Below, piece after piece: positions 46,802 through 57,703 of a DNA stretch of 64,000 nucleotides. Below the pieces are notes generated by a model. It was not told the DNA's origin, did no database searches, and saw nothing but the letters and a program-made list of their open reading frames with translations. Position 1 is the first letter of the stretch, and every line of letters starts with the position of its first letter. This DNA is from Gigantopelta aegis (lineage: Eukaryota; Mollusca; Gastropoda; Neomphalida; Peltospiridae). Location: assembly GCF_016097555.1 (NCBI RefSeq), contig NC_054699.1, positions 3,330,293-3,394,292 on the forward strand, in the 5' to 3' direction. The position numbers and the translations under genes were made by a program.

Positions 46802-49800
46802 ATGTATTGTAATTACTTCCAGGTTAATAAAAGCACCCTTTACTATAAAGTCAATAGGAAGACGACAACAGATATTATTCCCGACTCCAGCTCAACGTCA
46901 GATACACTGGAAAACTGGCGAAAAGTCCTCATCACACCTGAGGAAATTGAAGAAGCCATGAATGCCATGCACTCTAGCCCATTGGGTATGTACTTATTTT
47001 AAGTTTATATTAATAATTGTAACATTTAAATTGAATAAATCGCATTATTAATTATAGCGAATGTGTAAAGGAAAATATCCATTTGTTTGTAATGCGTATA
47101 CGTATACGCTTAAGTAAATTATAATTCATAGAGACGGACGCACAAATTAAATTTACTAATATATTTGAATGAAAAGTTATGTTTATGGAAGACGGATTAC
47201 GTACACGTATACTATTTAATTTAATTAAAATTTGCCCCTTACTTTTGTTTAATGTATTGAAATATTTTTATAAATTATTTTTCTTATGCTTACCATCTTT
47301 TTAACATCCACTTTTTATAGGATGTCGTTAAACATCCATTCATGCATTACATTATAGTACATTACATCATTAAAAAATACATACGGTATTATGAAGATTA
47401 ATATTTTAATTTTTGTTTTTAATTTTAGGTGGTCACTTTGGCCGTGACAAAACGCTTGATAAGATTGAAAAAAGATATTGGTGGCCTAATTTGGTAGAAG
47501 ATGTAAAAAGATACCTTCAAACCTGCGAGAGGTGCCAGAAAGTGAACAGAAAACAAAATAAAATTGCTCCACCTTTACACCCTATTCCAGTTACAAAGCC
47601 TCAAGTTTGGCTATCAGTAAGTTTTATTTTATTAAAATACTTTAGTTGTACTGTCTTATATTATTAATGGGAAAGTGCATATAAAAGATCCCTTGCTGCT
47701 TATCGGAAAGAGTAGCCTATGTGGCCGCAACGGGTTTCCTCTCAAAAATGTGTCAGAATTACCATATGTATGACGTCCAATAGCCGCTGATAAGATAAAA
47801 AAAAAGAAGATCACTGTGCTCTAGTGTCGTCTTTAAATAAAACAAAAGTACTTTACTGTCTTATATTAAGATCGTTTTGTACACATACATTTGTAGTTTT
47901 GAAAATGTATTAAGTTTTACGTAAAACATATAATTTAAAAGACCCTCCACCTAATTACAAGAAATCTTTTTTATAAATATAATTTATTTTTTAAAAATAT
48001 ATGATTTCACAATAAAAAAAAATAATTGTATAAAAATATATATAATTATAAAGTAATAATTATAATAAAATTCAATGTGTTTGCAGTTTTTAATTTTAAC
48101 TTTTCATTGTTTCTTTAGATTGGCATAGATCTGGTTGGCCCTTTGAGGGAAACTACCAATGGAAACAAATACATTTGCACCGTTACCTGCTATTACTCAA
48201 AGTGGGCACAAGCAAAAGCTTTGCCTACTAAACAAGCATCTGGAGTCGCACACTTGTTATTGGACCTCTTCTTACGGTAAAATTAATTTTAAATTATTAT
48301 ATTATAATTTTAATAATATCTAACGCTAACTTATTTTTAAAAAAACTTTTTTTTTATTATTAATTTTAAACCATATGTTTTTCTCTTACATGTTGTATTT
48401 ACATATACAGTGAAACCTGTTTTATGCAGCCACCCAAGGGAGTAACAAAAAGTGGCCTCTTAAGACAGGTGGCTGCTTAATATAGGTTATATTGTACTAA
48501 AATAGCTGATTTGGGAGAAAATTAAGGTGACCTTTGAAGACAGCTGGCTGCTTGATACAGGTGGCTGCTTGAGCAGGTTTGACTGTAGTCATAATTAATG
48601 TATTTTTTAATTTATTTATTTAATTGGTATAATTTATTTTTTAGTTTTGGTTTCCCACAAAAAATAATAAGTGACCAGGGAAGAGAATTCAACAACAGTG
48701 TGGTTGATGGGATTACAGATGCACTGAAGATTGTACATCGTCGTACCACTGCATACCACCCGCAATGTAACGGATTAACAGGTAAATCTAATACCCTATA
48801 TTGTTACATTATACTATCAATAATACAGTGTTGCAATTAAAATAATTAAAGCAGAACCTATGAACAACATATGGCTATAAATACTTTTAGCACTCAATTT
48901 TGAAAAAGTTTGTATATTGTGGAAAAAAGTTAAGTATATAAAAAAAAACATGATGTAAATTTATGCAACTAAAGCCATCAGTATTAAAAACAAAATTCTA
49001 CGACATTTTGCCTGTTTCAGTAACGTAATTGATTGCAATTTTTTGTTAATAAACTGATGTGCAATAAAGGAAAAATTAAAAAGTTGTGCTTTGACATTTT
49101 TTTTTTTTTCAGATAGATTTAATCAAACTCTGGAAAACATGTTGTTAAAGCTTGATGATGATGATGCTGAATGGGATACATTGCTGCAGCAAGTTGTGTT
49201 TGGCTATAACAAGTCGAAACACGCCAGCACCAAGTTTTCCCCTTTTTTCCTGATGTACGGAAGGTGAGAAGTTTATAATGCATATCCAGTGATTGGGCTA
49301 ATGAAATAAAATAGTTCCAGTGATTTACGAGTAAATGTTGTTATAATTAGATATTGTACAGCTATCCTGTGATTGACGATTGAAGTGTTGATGATAAAAG
49401 TGGAAACCATTTATAGTTGGAAACAAACAAACACTTTATTTGCGTATCATACAATTTATAATTGATAATAATCATATACTAACAATGTGTTTTATTATAT
49501 TGATTATCGTTATAACAGAGAACCAGCTTTACCATCTGATGTGGTCTGTGATTCGGACGATAATACAGAGCAACTAGTGTCCGAAGAAACATGCCAGATT
49601 GAAATAAATGAAAGGGTTAAAAAAATGGCAAACGTCATTGGGAAAATGGCTGTTGGCAATATCAAAGAGGCACCAACTCGCCAAAAAAGAAATTACGATC
49701 AAAGACATGCGTCACAACAGGTTTGTAGTTTTTAAAACGAACTAATTAACATATGACTGCTATTTTTTCCTATGTAAATCATATTATACATGTACGTCAT

Positions 49801-50175
49801 TTGTAACTTTTACACAGAAAAATATACATTAAAATTATAGTAATATTTTTGGTATAACACATCACACACACACACACACACACACACAACACATATATAT
49901 TAATATATCATTATGATTAAATGTTGTTGTTTTTATTTCAGGATTTTGTTATCGGAACAAAAGTTCTAAAGAAAAACCTGCGGCGGCAAGATCGCAAAGG
50001 GGGAAAAGAGGAGAAGCCTTGGCTAGGCCCTTATAGAATTCGGGCGATCACAAAGAGTGGGTCCTATCTATTGTCAACAATGGATGGAATAGCACTGAAA
50101 AGTTCTATTAATGGGGATAATCTGAAACAGTGGGAGGAGGCACCATTACGCAAAATGCCTAAAATTGTTGAATAA
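46802..50175 (+). CDS. Ginger1-like integrase/transposase, seven exons
   Basis: Exons: 46823-46985 (or from ATG 46802), 47429-47616, 48119-48276, 48645-48781, 49113-49263, 49519-49720, 49942-50175. All junctions are GT-AG and the phases agree, giving 411 codons including the stop, with none internal. In order: TLYYK near the N-terminus; HHCC zinc domain (MHSSPLGGH, CERC) across exons 1-2; DDE core with IGIDLVGPL (exon 3) and IISDQGREF (exon 4); third acidic site in GLTDRFN (exons 4-5), 35 residues on, D where E is usual; GPY module (KPWLGPYRIRAI) in exon 7. The length matches the integrase-like part of Ginger1 transposase; the C-terminal protease reported in Ginger1 is absent. AATAAA overlaps the stop. 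Vertebrate GIN1/GIN2 are domesticated relatives; whether this copy is mobile or domesticated is open. Further 5' exons (for example near 46222-46295) do not join in phase. Confidence 0.8.
47649..47868 (+). mobile_element. SINE in intron 2 of the integrase gene, 15-bp TSD
   Basis: TACTGTCTTATATTA occurs at 47649-47663 and 47854-47868. Between are GTGCATATAAAAGATCCC, GCAACGGGTTTCCTC, CCAATAGCCGCTGATAAG and CTCTAGTGTCGTC, the standard SINE 3' half. Confidence 0.93.
48416..48587. mobile_element. TA-flanked MITE in intron 3 of the integrase gene
   Basis: CAGTGAAACCTG at the left and CAGGTTTGACTG at the right form TIRs, with TA on both sides. This is the pattern of Tc1/mariner-type MITEs. The interior has GTGGCTGCTTAATATAGG-like repeats. 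Confidence 0.8.
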
Positions 50176-50229
50176 AAAAAAAGAAACTAAAGTGTTTGTA
50201 TTTTGTATTTGTATTTGCATTGCATTATA

Positions 50230-50437
50230 GTATGCCTGTATGCCACCAGACTTGCATTTTGGTTGTGCGGGAATGTAAGTCCTACCTGGACATGCATTCC
50301 TGGCAGTCGGGCCAGCAATCCTAAGGAACCTATGTCCTAGGACTTGCATTCCTAGATACGTTAGTCCTAGGACTTCTATTCCTAGCAGTTAGAGTCCGGG
50401 GAGACTACCATTCCTACGGACTTTCATTCCGTTTACA
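50230..50437. repeat. right terminal block of the Ginger-like element
   Basis: Repeated GACTTGCATT, GGACATGCATTCC, GGACTTCTATTCC and GGACTTTCATTCC motifs end at TTTACA (50437). Confidence 0.75.
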
Positions 50438-50447
50438 GGCCGTTAGG

Positions 50448-53310
50448 CCTCAAACGAGATTCACGAGCGCAACTAATCGTGAGTTTGAGGACATTATGCT
50501 ACTTAAAACAAAGTACCCTCACAAAATTCTCCAACCAACTAATGTGCATCCAAAAATTATATAACCCACAGGTAACTGAAACTGACGAGACACGTGACTG
50601 AATACCGCATGTTGTCCGTGCATAACTATTTGAGGTTTGACCACGTGACGTTCAAGCACGTGCAAAACTATTTGAGGCGTTCATTACCAAACACGTTGAA
50701 AACGCACGCTGGGAATTACCGTATTAGAGGAATTCGATATGAATGAACAAACGGACGACGATTTATTTGTAACACAGAACAGTTTTAACAATTCAACTGT
50801 GGAACTAGATTTGAATTCCGAATTTGATTTTGTGCCTTTTTTGTCCTTTAGAAGACAATTTTATAACTAATTTCGATTTAGGCAGTTTAAACAGTGAGTT
50901 AGCAAGTAAAGCTTGTGACGGTGAAAGCAATGACATTAACTTGTCAAACTTAAATCCAACTAATTCCGATGAGGAAGTTTTGCAGGCTACTAATGCCATA
51001 GAAAGCGAACTGAAAGATGAAACATTACGTTTCGGCACACCACTCTCAAAAAGTGAAATGAAAGGTTTACGTGACTCGGCCTTTTCTACAAATACTGAAA
51101 ATAAGAGCACATGGGCAGTCAATCTGTTTAATAGTTGGATAAATGAAAGAAACAACTGCAATTTAAGAGATGTACCCATCATTAAAAAGGATCTTATTTC
51201 TTTGGCGGAAGATGAACATGAATTAAAATACGGTTTTGATGTGTTTTGTGATGGAAGTACACAACATGAAAGGTGCGGAGTATCGCGGTAATACACTCTA
51301 TGAAATTGTTTCATCGCTACAGTACTATCTGCGTAGAAATGAGAAGCCAGTTAATTTTTTTGATGAAGCATGTTACACGGGACTAAGGTCTGTACTCGAC
51401 GCACGCATGAAAGAAATTGCAAGGAAAGGCATTGGTATCAGTAAACGTCAGGCTCAAATTATATCGGAAGAACAAGAAGATATCTTATGGAGGAAACAGT
51501 TTCTTGGCGAAGACACTCCACGACAACTTCTAGATACACTCGTGTACTTAATCGGACTGAATTTTGCGCCAAGGGCGGGAGATGAATATAGGTTTCTACG
51601 TGTTGGTTCAGTATCCCAGTTTGAGCTCTTGGTAGGTTCCAGTGGTGAAAAATCCTTTAAATACACAGAAGACATTTCAAAAACTAATCAAGGAGGCTTG
51701 AAACATCGGAAATTGGAGAGGAAAAGTGTTACCGTTAGTGAAAACCATGACTTCCCTGAGAGATGTCTTGTCAGGATATTTGAAAAATACATTTCATTGA
51801 GGTAAGTAAATTTCTTGATTATATTTATCTCTTCTGTTGTCTTCACGTACAAATTGCCATAGTGTGAGGCCTATTAGTGCACAGCCCAATTGGGCCCAAA
51901 CATAGGGCGGTAACCTTTATGGACGGCAATATTTTGGAAAACAAATTATTTTTGTATGCTGCACACAATTCCACTTTCCCCCACTAAGTAATATAATTAC
52001 TCTTTATGCCAGATAACATTCCCTCCACCCCCTCCCATTCTCTTATTCCTAAAACTGATTAGCTTCTATTTAGAGGCGTGGCAGGGGCTCGAAATATCAA
52101 AATGCCTAGGAGCGCCAAATACTCTGAATAATTATGTGTCTGCCAGTTGTAAATTATACAACACTAATGGGGGGGGGGGGGGGCAGAAAATTTAGAAATT
52201 AGCGCTTCTATGGGGATATAATTATTTTGTTGGAGTTCCATTATAATGGGTAAGGAGATGTTTACCGTATCCACTGATCTAAGACAGTATTAAATTCTAT
52301 ATTGCAGGCCTAAGAATGGAACATGTGATTCGTTTTATCTACAACCACTTACATTTTTAACATCAGACTGCTGGTATGCAGATGTTCCTGTTGGTATTCA
52401 TCCATTATGTTCAACCTTTGGATGACTCTGCAAGGCGGCGGGTTTCACTGGCTACTACACCAACCACTCCCTCCGGGCTACTACTGCGACGAGATTGTAT
52501 GAGTCTGGTATCGATGAGCAACTGATAGCCGAGAGAACGGGACACAAGTCCGTGGCTATTCGGGCATACAAGGTACAATAGTTAATTAAATTACACGATT
52601 TAATAAAATTAATATCCTCTTACTGACCTTCATTGACGCAGGTTCTCAAATTATGAATCATTTGAAAATAACAACAATAATTAAACCAACTCATTTTGAT
52701 TTAAGGATCACCCTTTTGATCTTCCAGATAATTATAATTAAATGTATATAACATACAGGTACATGTATATATTAAATATGATTATATCCTGTCTCAAGAG
52801 ATCATTTTATTTTCATCTCCTGTGTTTATATAAACGTATATGACTGGTTTATTGTCGTTATAATGTGTAAATAAAATAAATAGATATGAACATGTTATAA
52901 TGTCAGTGATGTAGCAAGTTTTGTTTTGTTTATTTGTCGTAATAGAGAAAATCAGCAAACATGGCGTCAACTGTTGACAACATCATTCAGAGAAAATCCC
53001 CAAGGATACTGGACACTAAGGGCAAGGCCTCGGCAACACCTCTGATTTCCCATGATGTCGAAGAGAAAGCTAAACAACGTGACCTTTGTCTAAAACTCGG
53101 CGACGGCACTACTTTTTCTATGAAATTCTAATGCTCAATTAAAGAAAAATACTTTGTGCACAATTGTCTTGTTATTATTGAACTATTTTACTGTCACGTG
53201 GTATTTAAGGCTCAAATAGTTACCCTCAAATAGTTGTAAACTGTTTGAGGGTTGCTGTACATTATCCAACTATTTGAGGTTTGTGGTACTATTTGAGACC
53301 TCAAATAATT
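50448..53310 (+). mobile_element. Crypton-like element bracketed by AACTATTTGAGG motifs
   Basis: A tyrosine recombinase gene is flanked left by AACTATTTGAGG at 50624 and 50666 and by a CCTCAAAC/GTTTGAGG pair at 50448-50480. On the right there are six copies in both orientations between 53209 and 53310. In addition, AACTATTTGAG...ACCACGTGAC on the left (50624-50649) is inverted on the right (about 53192-53221). Known Cryptons generally lack such terminal inverted repeats. Exact ends and target duplication are not visible. Confidence 0.6.
50739..53131 (+). pseudogene. Crypton/DUF3504-type tyrosine recombinase, decayed
   Basis: Three exons are inferred: 50739-51801, 52308-52572 and 52946-53131, with GT-AG junctions. 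The acidic N-terminal part (TDDDLFVTQNSFNN) leads to a core-binding-like region (NLFNSWINERNN, NTLYEIVSSLQYYLRRN). The catalytic domain shows the first Arg (LNFAPRAGDEYRFLR), the HxxR box (NHSLRATTATRLYESG), the GH box (ERTGHKSV) and the Tyr in RAYK. The last exon is a short basic/serine-rich tail. There are two changes of frame in the first exon and an in-frame stop in the second, so it is probably no longer functional. Family role: site-specific DNA recombination in the nucleus. ATG at 50739 is the natural start. Confidence 0.8.
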
Positions 53311-53764
53311 ACTAATGTTTACCTAACTTTGTTTTAAATTAAGGGGATTTCAGGAAATTCTACATAATACGCAAAATAAATGAAGTGAAGCGTTTTATTT
53401 GATAACTTTACTGTTTTACAGAGTAGTAGATCTATGCACATTGACCACTTTGTTGCCTAAATTTATACACCAAAACAAAATAGTTCTTATTCAAATAATA
53501 TATTTCGAACTACTAAATATCTTGTTATTATTAATATGTAGTAGTATATTTTAACACCGCATCGTTTCTTTACGTTGTACTGTCAAAGTGACTATTCCTC
53601 AGATAATCATAATTAGTTATTGTAGATTTTTTAATACAAAATGTGCCAAGGTTCCTGTTGTGACAACAGTCTGAAAGTGACCTATGACTACATTATTTTA
53701 ACCCACCTTTCTCATACTGTGCATCAAGATCCATTTGCAGATGAGCAGCGGGTTTTGTTTTGTC
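53311..53764. other. gene-free AT-rich sequence
   Basis: Nothing recognised. Confidence 0.45.
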
Positions 53765-54030
53765 TTCGTTTACAACAGCTGCAGCTTTCCTCACCCTCTG
53801 GAGATGGTAGTCTGAAATAACATTACGAACTAAGTGTAATACGTGGTATATAATACGTTTACAACAGCAGCAACTTTCCTCACCCTCTGGAGATGGTCAT
53901 CTGAAATAACATTACGAAGTAAGTGTAATAGGTGGCATATAATACTTTTACAACAGCAGCAACTTTCCTCACCCTCTGGAGATGGTAGTCTGAAATAACA
54001 TTATGAACTAAGTGTAATACGTGGTCAACA
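53765..54030. repeat. 89-bp tandem array, 3 copies, same unit as at 10.1-11.0 kb
   Basis: CTCACCCTCTGGAGATGGTA and AACATTACGAACTAAGTGTA recur at 89-base steps. Fewer copies than the partner array. Confidence 0.9.
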
Positions 54031-54049
54031 TACATTTACCCTCCTTCCA

Positions 54050-54053
54050 TGTA

Positions 54054-54088
<35 letters not shown>

Positions 54089-54116
54089 CTGTGTGTGTAC
54101 GGTTCAGTAGTTAAAT

Positions 54117-54154
<38 letters not shown>

Positions 54155-54230
54155 TGTGTGTGTACGGTTCAGTAGTTAAATGGTGTGTGTATGTGTGTGT
54201 GTCTGTGTGTGTACGGTTCAGTAGTTAAAT

Positions 54231-54270
<40 letters not shown>

Positions 54271-54315
54271 GTTCAGTAGTTAAATGGTGTATGTGTGTGT
54301 GTGTGTCTGTACCAC
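54050..54315. repeat. GT-rich minisatellite with GTACGGTTCAGTAGTTAAAT units
   Basis: Four copies of GTACGGTTCAGTAGTTAAAT are separated by (GT)n of varying length. Confidence 0.9.
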
Positions 54316-54397
54316 TATTCACATCTTTCATAATTTTGATCCAGATGCTGAAAAATAATAATTAAAAATAAATATATAACTGTCATCTTGTATAGGA

Positions 54398-54500
54398 AGT
54401 TCGAAATACGTATTGCACAAACGATTTTCCATGACATCGAAAAAGAAAGGAATGTTAAACGACACCTCATCACATTCATAACAGACTGTGCTTTGTTAAA
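54398..54500 (-). pseudogene. second copy of the possible exon at 11130-11285
   Basis: In reverse: CYECDEVSFNIPFFFDVMEN then RLCNTYFELPI. Compared with 11130-11285 there are a few amino-acid changes and some silent ones. Because the partner first exon is broken, this is probably a relic. Confidence 0.4.
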
Positions 54501-54530
54501 ACATTATAACTGTAACGTTTGCTCTAGTGT

Positions 54531-55334
54531 GTCTTACTAACTAACGCACAACACAAGACACCTTATAAACGTACTTACAAAACAGCAAATGATCCCTACG
54601 TTTAACAAACAAGTACACTGTTTTATAATTTCGTAATGATTTAATTTGAAATTTCTATGATTTATAATCTAAACTGAATTTTATTAGCCAAATATTAACA
54701 ACCATAATAATAATAATCAATCGGATTAAAATTAGTTCTACTGGTCTACCAGTAGATCTAACAGCATTGTGTAGACTCCTATGTCCAGGTGACATTTCGT
54801 CTGTAAATAATAATTAAAATATCGACCAATCACACTTCGCCTTTTATAACGTTATTTGGGAGCATACAAATTCTACAAATATCGGGCGAGTCTATTTTAG
54901 TGGCCGCAGTACAGCGAACTATACCAATACGTACGGGAGTGGTTATCAATCTCCAATTATGCATTACAAATTATTTATTTATTAAAAAAAACACCTAAAT
55001 CTGTCTTCAGTTTTACATTACAAATTATTTCTTTTATAAAAAAATCCCATGTTTTAATGCATTCGTAATTCACACGAAACACCTCGTATACCTTCGGGAT
55101 AATTCGGAATGTTTTCAAATTCTTTTCAAATCACTGGCATTATTCTGCAAGTAAGGTTTTGACTGGTCGAATGAAAGGTCAGCTGGACATGAGCTCCAAC
55201 GGGCTGCTGTTAGATCCACATGTAATAGTGGAGCTAATTTTAATTAGATTGAATAATAATTAGAAGAAGAACAACAATGTAAACAAGAAGAAGAAGAAGA
55301 ACATGAAGAACAAGACGAAGAAGAGAAAACTCCA
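54531..55334. other. gene-free sequence with an inverted duplicate block
   Basis: Bases at about 55060-55250 are the reverse complement of about 11935-12070 (CGAAACACCTCGTATACC, TCACTGGCATTATTCTGCA), although the surrounding duplicate is in direct orientation. The rest is AT-rich with GAA runs at 55264-55320. Confidence 0.65.
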
Positions 55335-55483
55335 GGGCCCATATTTTCGAAGCTATCTTAGCCTACGAAATCGTAAAATCATCGTAAGCTATGACATCAC
55401 TATGGCGTGTGTTGTAGTGACGTCACAACCTACGACAGTTTTACGATTTCGTAGCGCTAAGATGGCTTCGAAAATATGGGCCC
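55335..55483. mobile_element. 149-bp MITE with GGGCCCATATTTTCGAAGC termini
   Basis: Its left half is close to the reverse complement of its right half: GGGCCCATATTTTCGAAGCT and the reversed AAGATGGCTTCGAAAATATG, then ACGAAATCGTAAAA on both sides. GGG-type ends suggest a Harbinger/ISL2EU-like source, a guess. Confidence 0.85.
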
Positions 55484-56067
55484 AGAACAGTAAAACGTGA
55501 ACGGACAGACGACTTCAGACTGTCAAAGCATTCATGATTGTTTTGTTTTTGTTTTTTAAATAGCCGAATTACATCATTCCTTTTAATGATGTTAGAAGTT
55601 TGTAACATAATTGCCCATATGGACTGTCGAATTACAGGATTTAAAATGCATCTGGTGAGTAACATTTAATGTTGCAACTGTAAACAGAATGTATCATTTT
55701 CATTTATGTTTTATTCGTAATGAAACTTTAGCAGGTTGTGAATTGTGTTTACGCGGCACTGTAACTTGTAGCGATCTTTACGTTACTACAGGAAGTATAA
55801 CTATAATATATAATTATTATTATTATGTATTTATGTATTGTATATATAAAGGTCTCACTACATAGTTTACTTCCGGATGAAAGTTCGTTGATCACGGTCC
55901 ACTATAGTTTCTAAATATGACATATGTTGTGGTTCACGTATTTATTTCTAATAATTGGGGAACAATAAAAAAAAAGTTAGCACTTTTCAATGGTAAGCAT
56001 CCAGGCTGGATTTTCCCCCATGTTATTTTGTAATATTTTGCATTGACCTTTTGGGACATGGGTGTAT
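55484..56067. other. gene-free sequence
   Basis: Nothing recognised. Confidence 0.45.
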
Positions 56068-56463
56068 AGCAGAAGAAAGAAAGAAAGAAATGTTTTATTT
56101 AACGACGCACTCAACACATTTTATTTACGATTATATGGCGTCAGACATATGATTAAGGACCACACAGATTTTGAGAGGAAACCCGCTGTCGCCACTACAT
56201 GGGCTACTCTTCCGATTATCAGCAAGGGATCTTTTATTTGCGCTTCCCACAGGCAGGATAGCACAAACCATGGCCTTTGTTGAAGCAGTTATGGATAACT
56301 GGTCGGTGCAAGTGGTTTACACCTACCCTCTGAGCCTTGCGGAGCACTCACTCAGGGTTTGGAGTCGTTATCTGGATTAAAAATCCCATGCCTCGACTGG
56401 GATCCGAACCCAGTACCTACCAGCCTGTAGACCGATGACCTAACCACGACGCCACCGAGGCCG
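56068..56463 (-). mobile_element. full-length SINE with ACCGGCCTCGGTGGC head
   Basis: In reverse: head ACCGGCCTCGGTGGCGTCGT, B-box GGTTCGGATCCC, GGATTTTTAATCC, AGAGGGTAGG, then the common SINE body and tail GTGTTGAGTGCGTCGTTAAA. It has inserted into the duplicated gene region, since the flanking 56468-56816 aligns with 11875-12425. Confidence 0.85.
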
Positions 56464-56557
56464 GTAAATGCTTATACGTGCACACTACTAAAACATTTAA
56501 CAGAATAACTTAAGAGTATAATATAATTTGTGATTATCTATGATAGCATATGCCTAC

Positions 56558-56738
56558 CTTTAGCATAATACTACGAATACGTTCCCCGTAGTCATGGTAA
56601 CAACAATACAAAGAACCATTGACGGTTTTGTTGGTTGCAGTGACGTCACAGCACGTCTCTCCTGGTTTACACGATAGAGAGCAGCACCACATTTGTAACC
56701 ATCAGGAACATTACTACAGACTGCCGAATTGGAAACAT
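56558..56738 (-). pseudogene. broken second copy of the cysteine-rich first exon
   Basis: It starts MFPIRQSVVMFLMVTNVVLL from ATG 56738 and keeps the donor AAAG|GTAGGC, but it is 181 bp against 261 bp in the copy at 12100-12360. The 80-base loss removes the segment from the membrane anchor to the first cysteines and shifts the frame. Short matching GTGTAAA-type sequence at the deletion edges suggests slippage or microhomology-mediated loss. Flanks on both sides still align with the first locus. Confidence 0.8.
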
Positions 56739-56815
56739 TCTGCGTGTTGGGTAAAACTGTCAAGAGAAGAATTTAGCTCCCGGCTAGAGAATTACTCTGT
56801 AAAAGATTAATTATT

Positions 56816-57034
56816 TAGAAGTAAGTAAGATAAGTAAGTAAACAAGTAAGTCGACACGTAAGTATGTAAGTAAGAAAATAAGTAAGTAAGTAAGGTCAAT
56901 GCTTTTGTCAAGGGGATTTACAAAATTCTAAAAAAGGCAATTTTAGTTTACTACAAGCAAATGAGCCAAGTTCCCAAAAGGGAGCAAGAACTGTAGGGTT
57001 GTTCGGGAGTATGCTCCCATGAAATGTTTTAAAT
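56816..57034. other. gene-free sequence with AAGTAAGT runs
   Basis: AAGTAAGT steps at 56820-56900 resemble those at 12430-12510. Nothing else seen. Confidence 0.5.
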
Positions 57035-57348
57035 AAAGATGCTCAGAAGGAAATGTTTTATTTAACGACGCACTCAACACATTTTATTTACGGTTATTAT
57101 GGCGTCGGACTGAGGGAGGAAACCCGCTGTCGCCACTTCATGGGCTACACTTATCAGCAAGGGATCTTTTGTATGCGCCATCCCACAGACAGGATAACAC
57201 CTACCACAGCCTTTGATATACCAGTCGTGGTGCACTGGCTGAAGCGAGAAATAGCCTAATAGGCTTAACTGACGGGGATCGATCCCAAACCAACCGCGCA
57301 TCGAGCGAGCGCTTTACCACTGGGCTACGTCTGGCCCAAAGATGCCCA
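57035..57348 (-). mobile_element. full-length SINE with 11-bp TSD
   Basis: AAAGATGCTCA (57035-57045) and AAAGATGCCCA (57338-57348) flank the element. In reverse the head is GACGTAGCCCAGTGGTAAAG, then GGATCGATCCCCG, CACGACTGGTATATC and GTGTTGAGTGCGTCGTTAAA. Confidence 0.92.
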
Positions 57349-57551
57349 AAGACGCGTTTTCATGGTAATTTAGTGTGAAATATTATGGAATATGAATTTT
57401 GTTTAAAAAGGTACTGAAAAGGGCACTTCAAACGGGCGGGTGGGGGGTGATCACGGAACCTCGGTGATCCCCTCTGGATCCACCAATGTGTCGTGAAAAG
57501 AGATTCAGTCTTTGATACAGTCTTATATGTATAATATTTGATCATATTCAT

Positions 57552-57703
57552 AGAGGACAATAAACGAGGTACCAGTTATTATCAAATTTACGTCCCTCGT
57601 GAAATAATTTTCAGCTGTCACGTGCTTCAGCGTGTGACAAATTAAAATTATTTCACGAGGGACATAAATTTGATAATAACTGGTGCAGAGTTTGTTATTC
57701 TAT
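57552..57703. repeat. foldback element, about 60-bp arms
   Basis: ACCAGTTATTATCAAATTTA (from 57571) pairs with 57644-57684 almost perfectly; looser pairing continues outward. The 32-base centre holds GTCACGTG...CGTGTGAC. Confidence 0.85.

Larger units (their letters stand above)
45586..50437 (+). mobile_element. Ginger1-like DNA transposon
   Basis: The left terminus TGTAAAAGGAATGCAAGTCC and the reversed right terminus TGTAAACGGAATGAAAGTCC match over about 27 bases. Both ends are built of iterated GGAATG/AAGTCC motifs. The only gene is a Gypsy-integrase-like transposase with a GPY motif, the hallmark of Ginger1. Published Ginger1 elements have TG...CA-type ends and target CCGG or CCGT; here CCGG lies immediately left of the element, but GGCC (then GT) lies right of it, so no exact duplication is seen. 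Length 4.85 kb. A SINE, a MITE and a tRNA-like SINE head lie inside, so the copy is not new. Confidence 0.7.
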
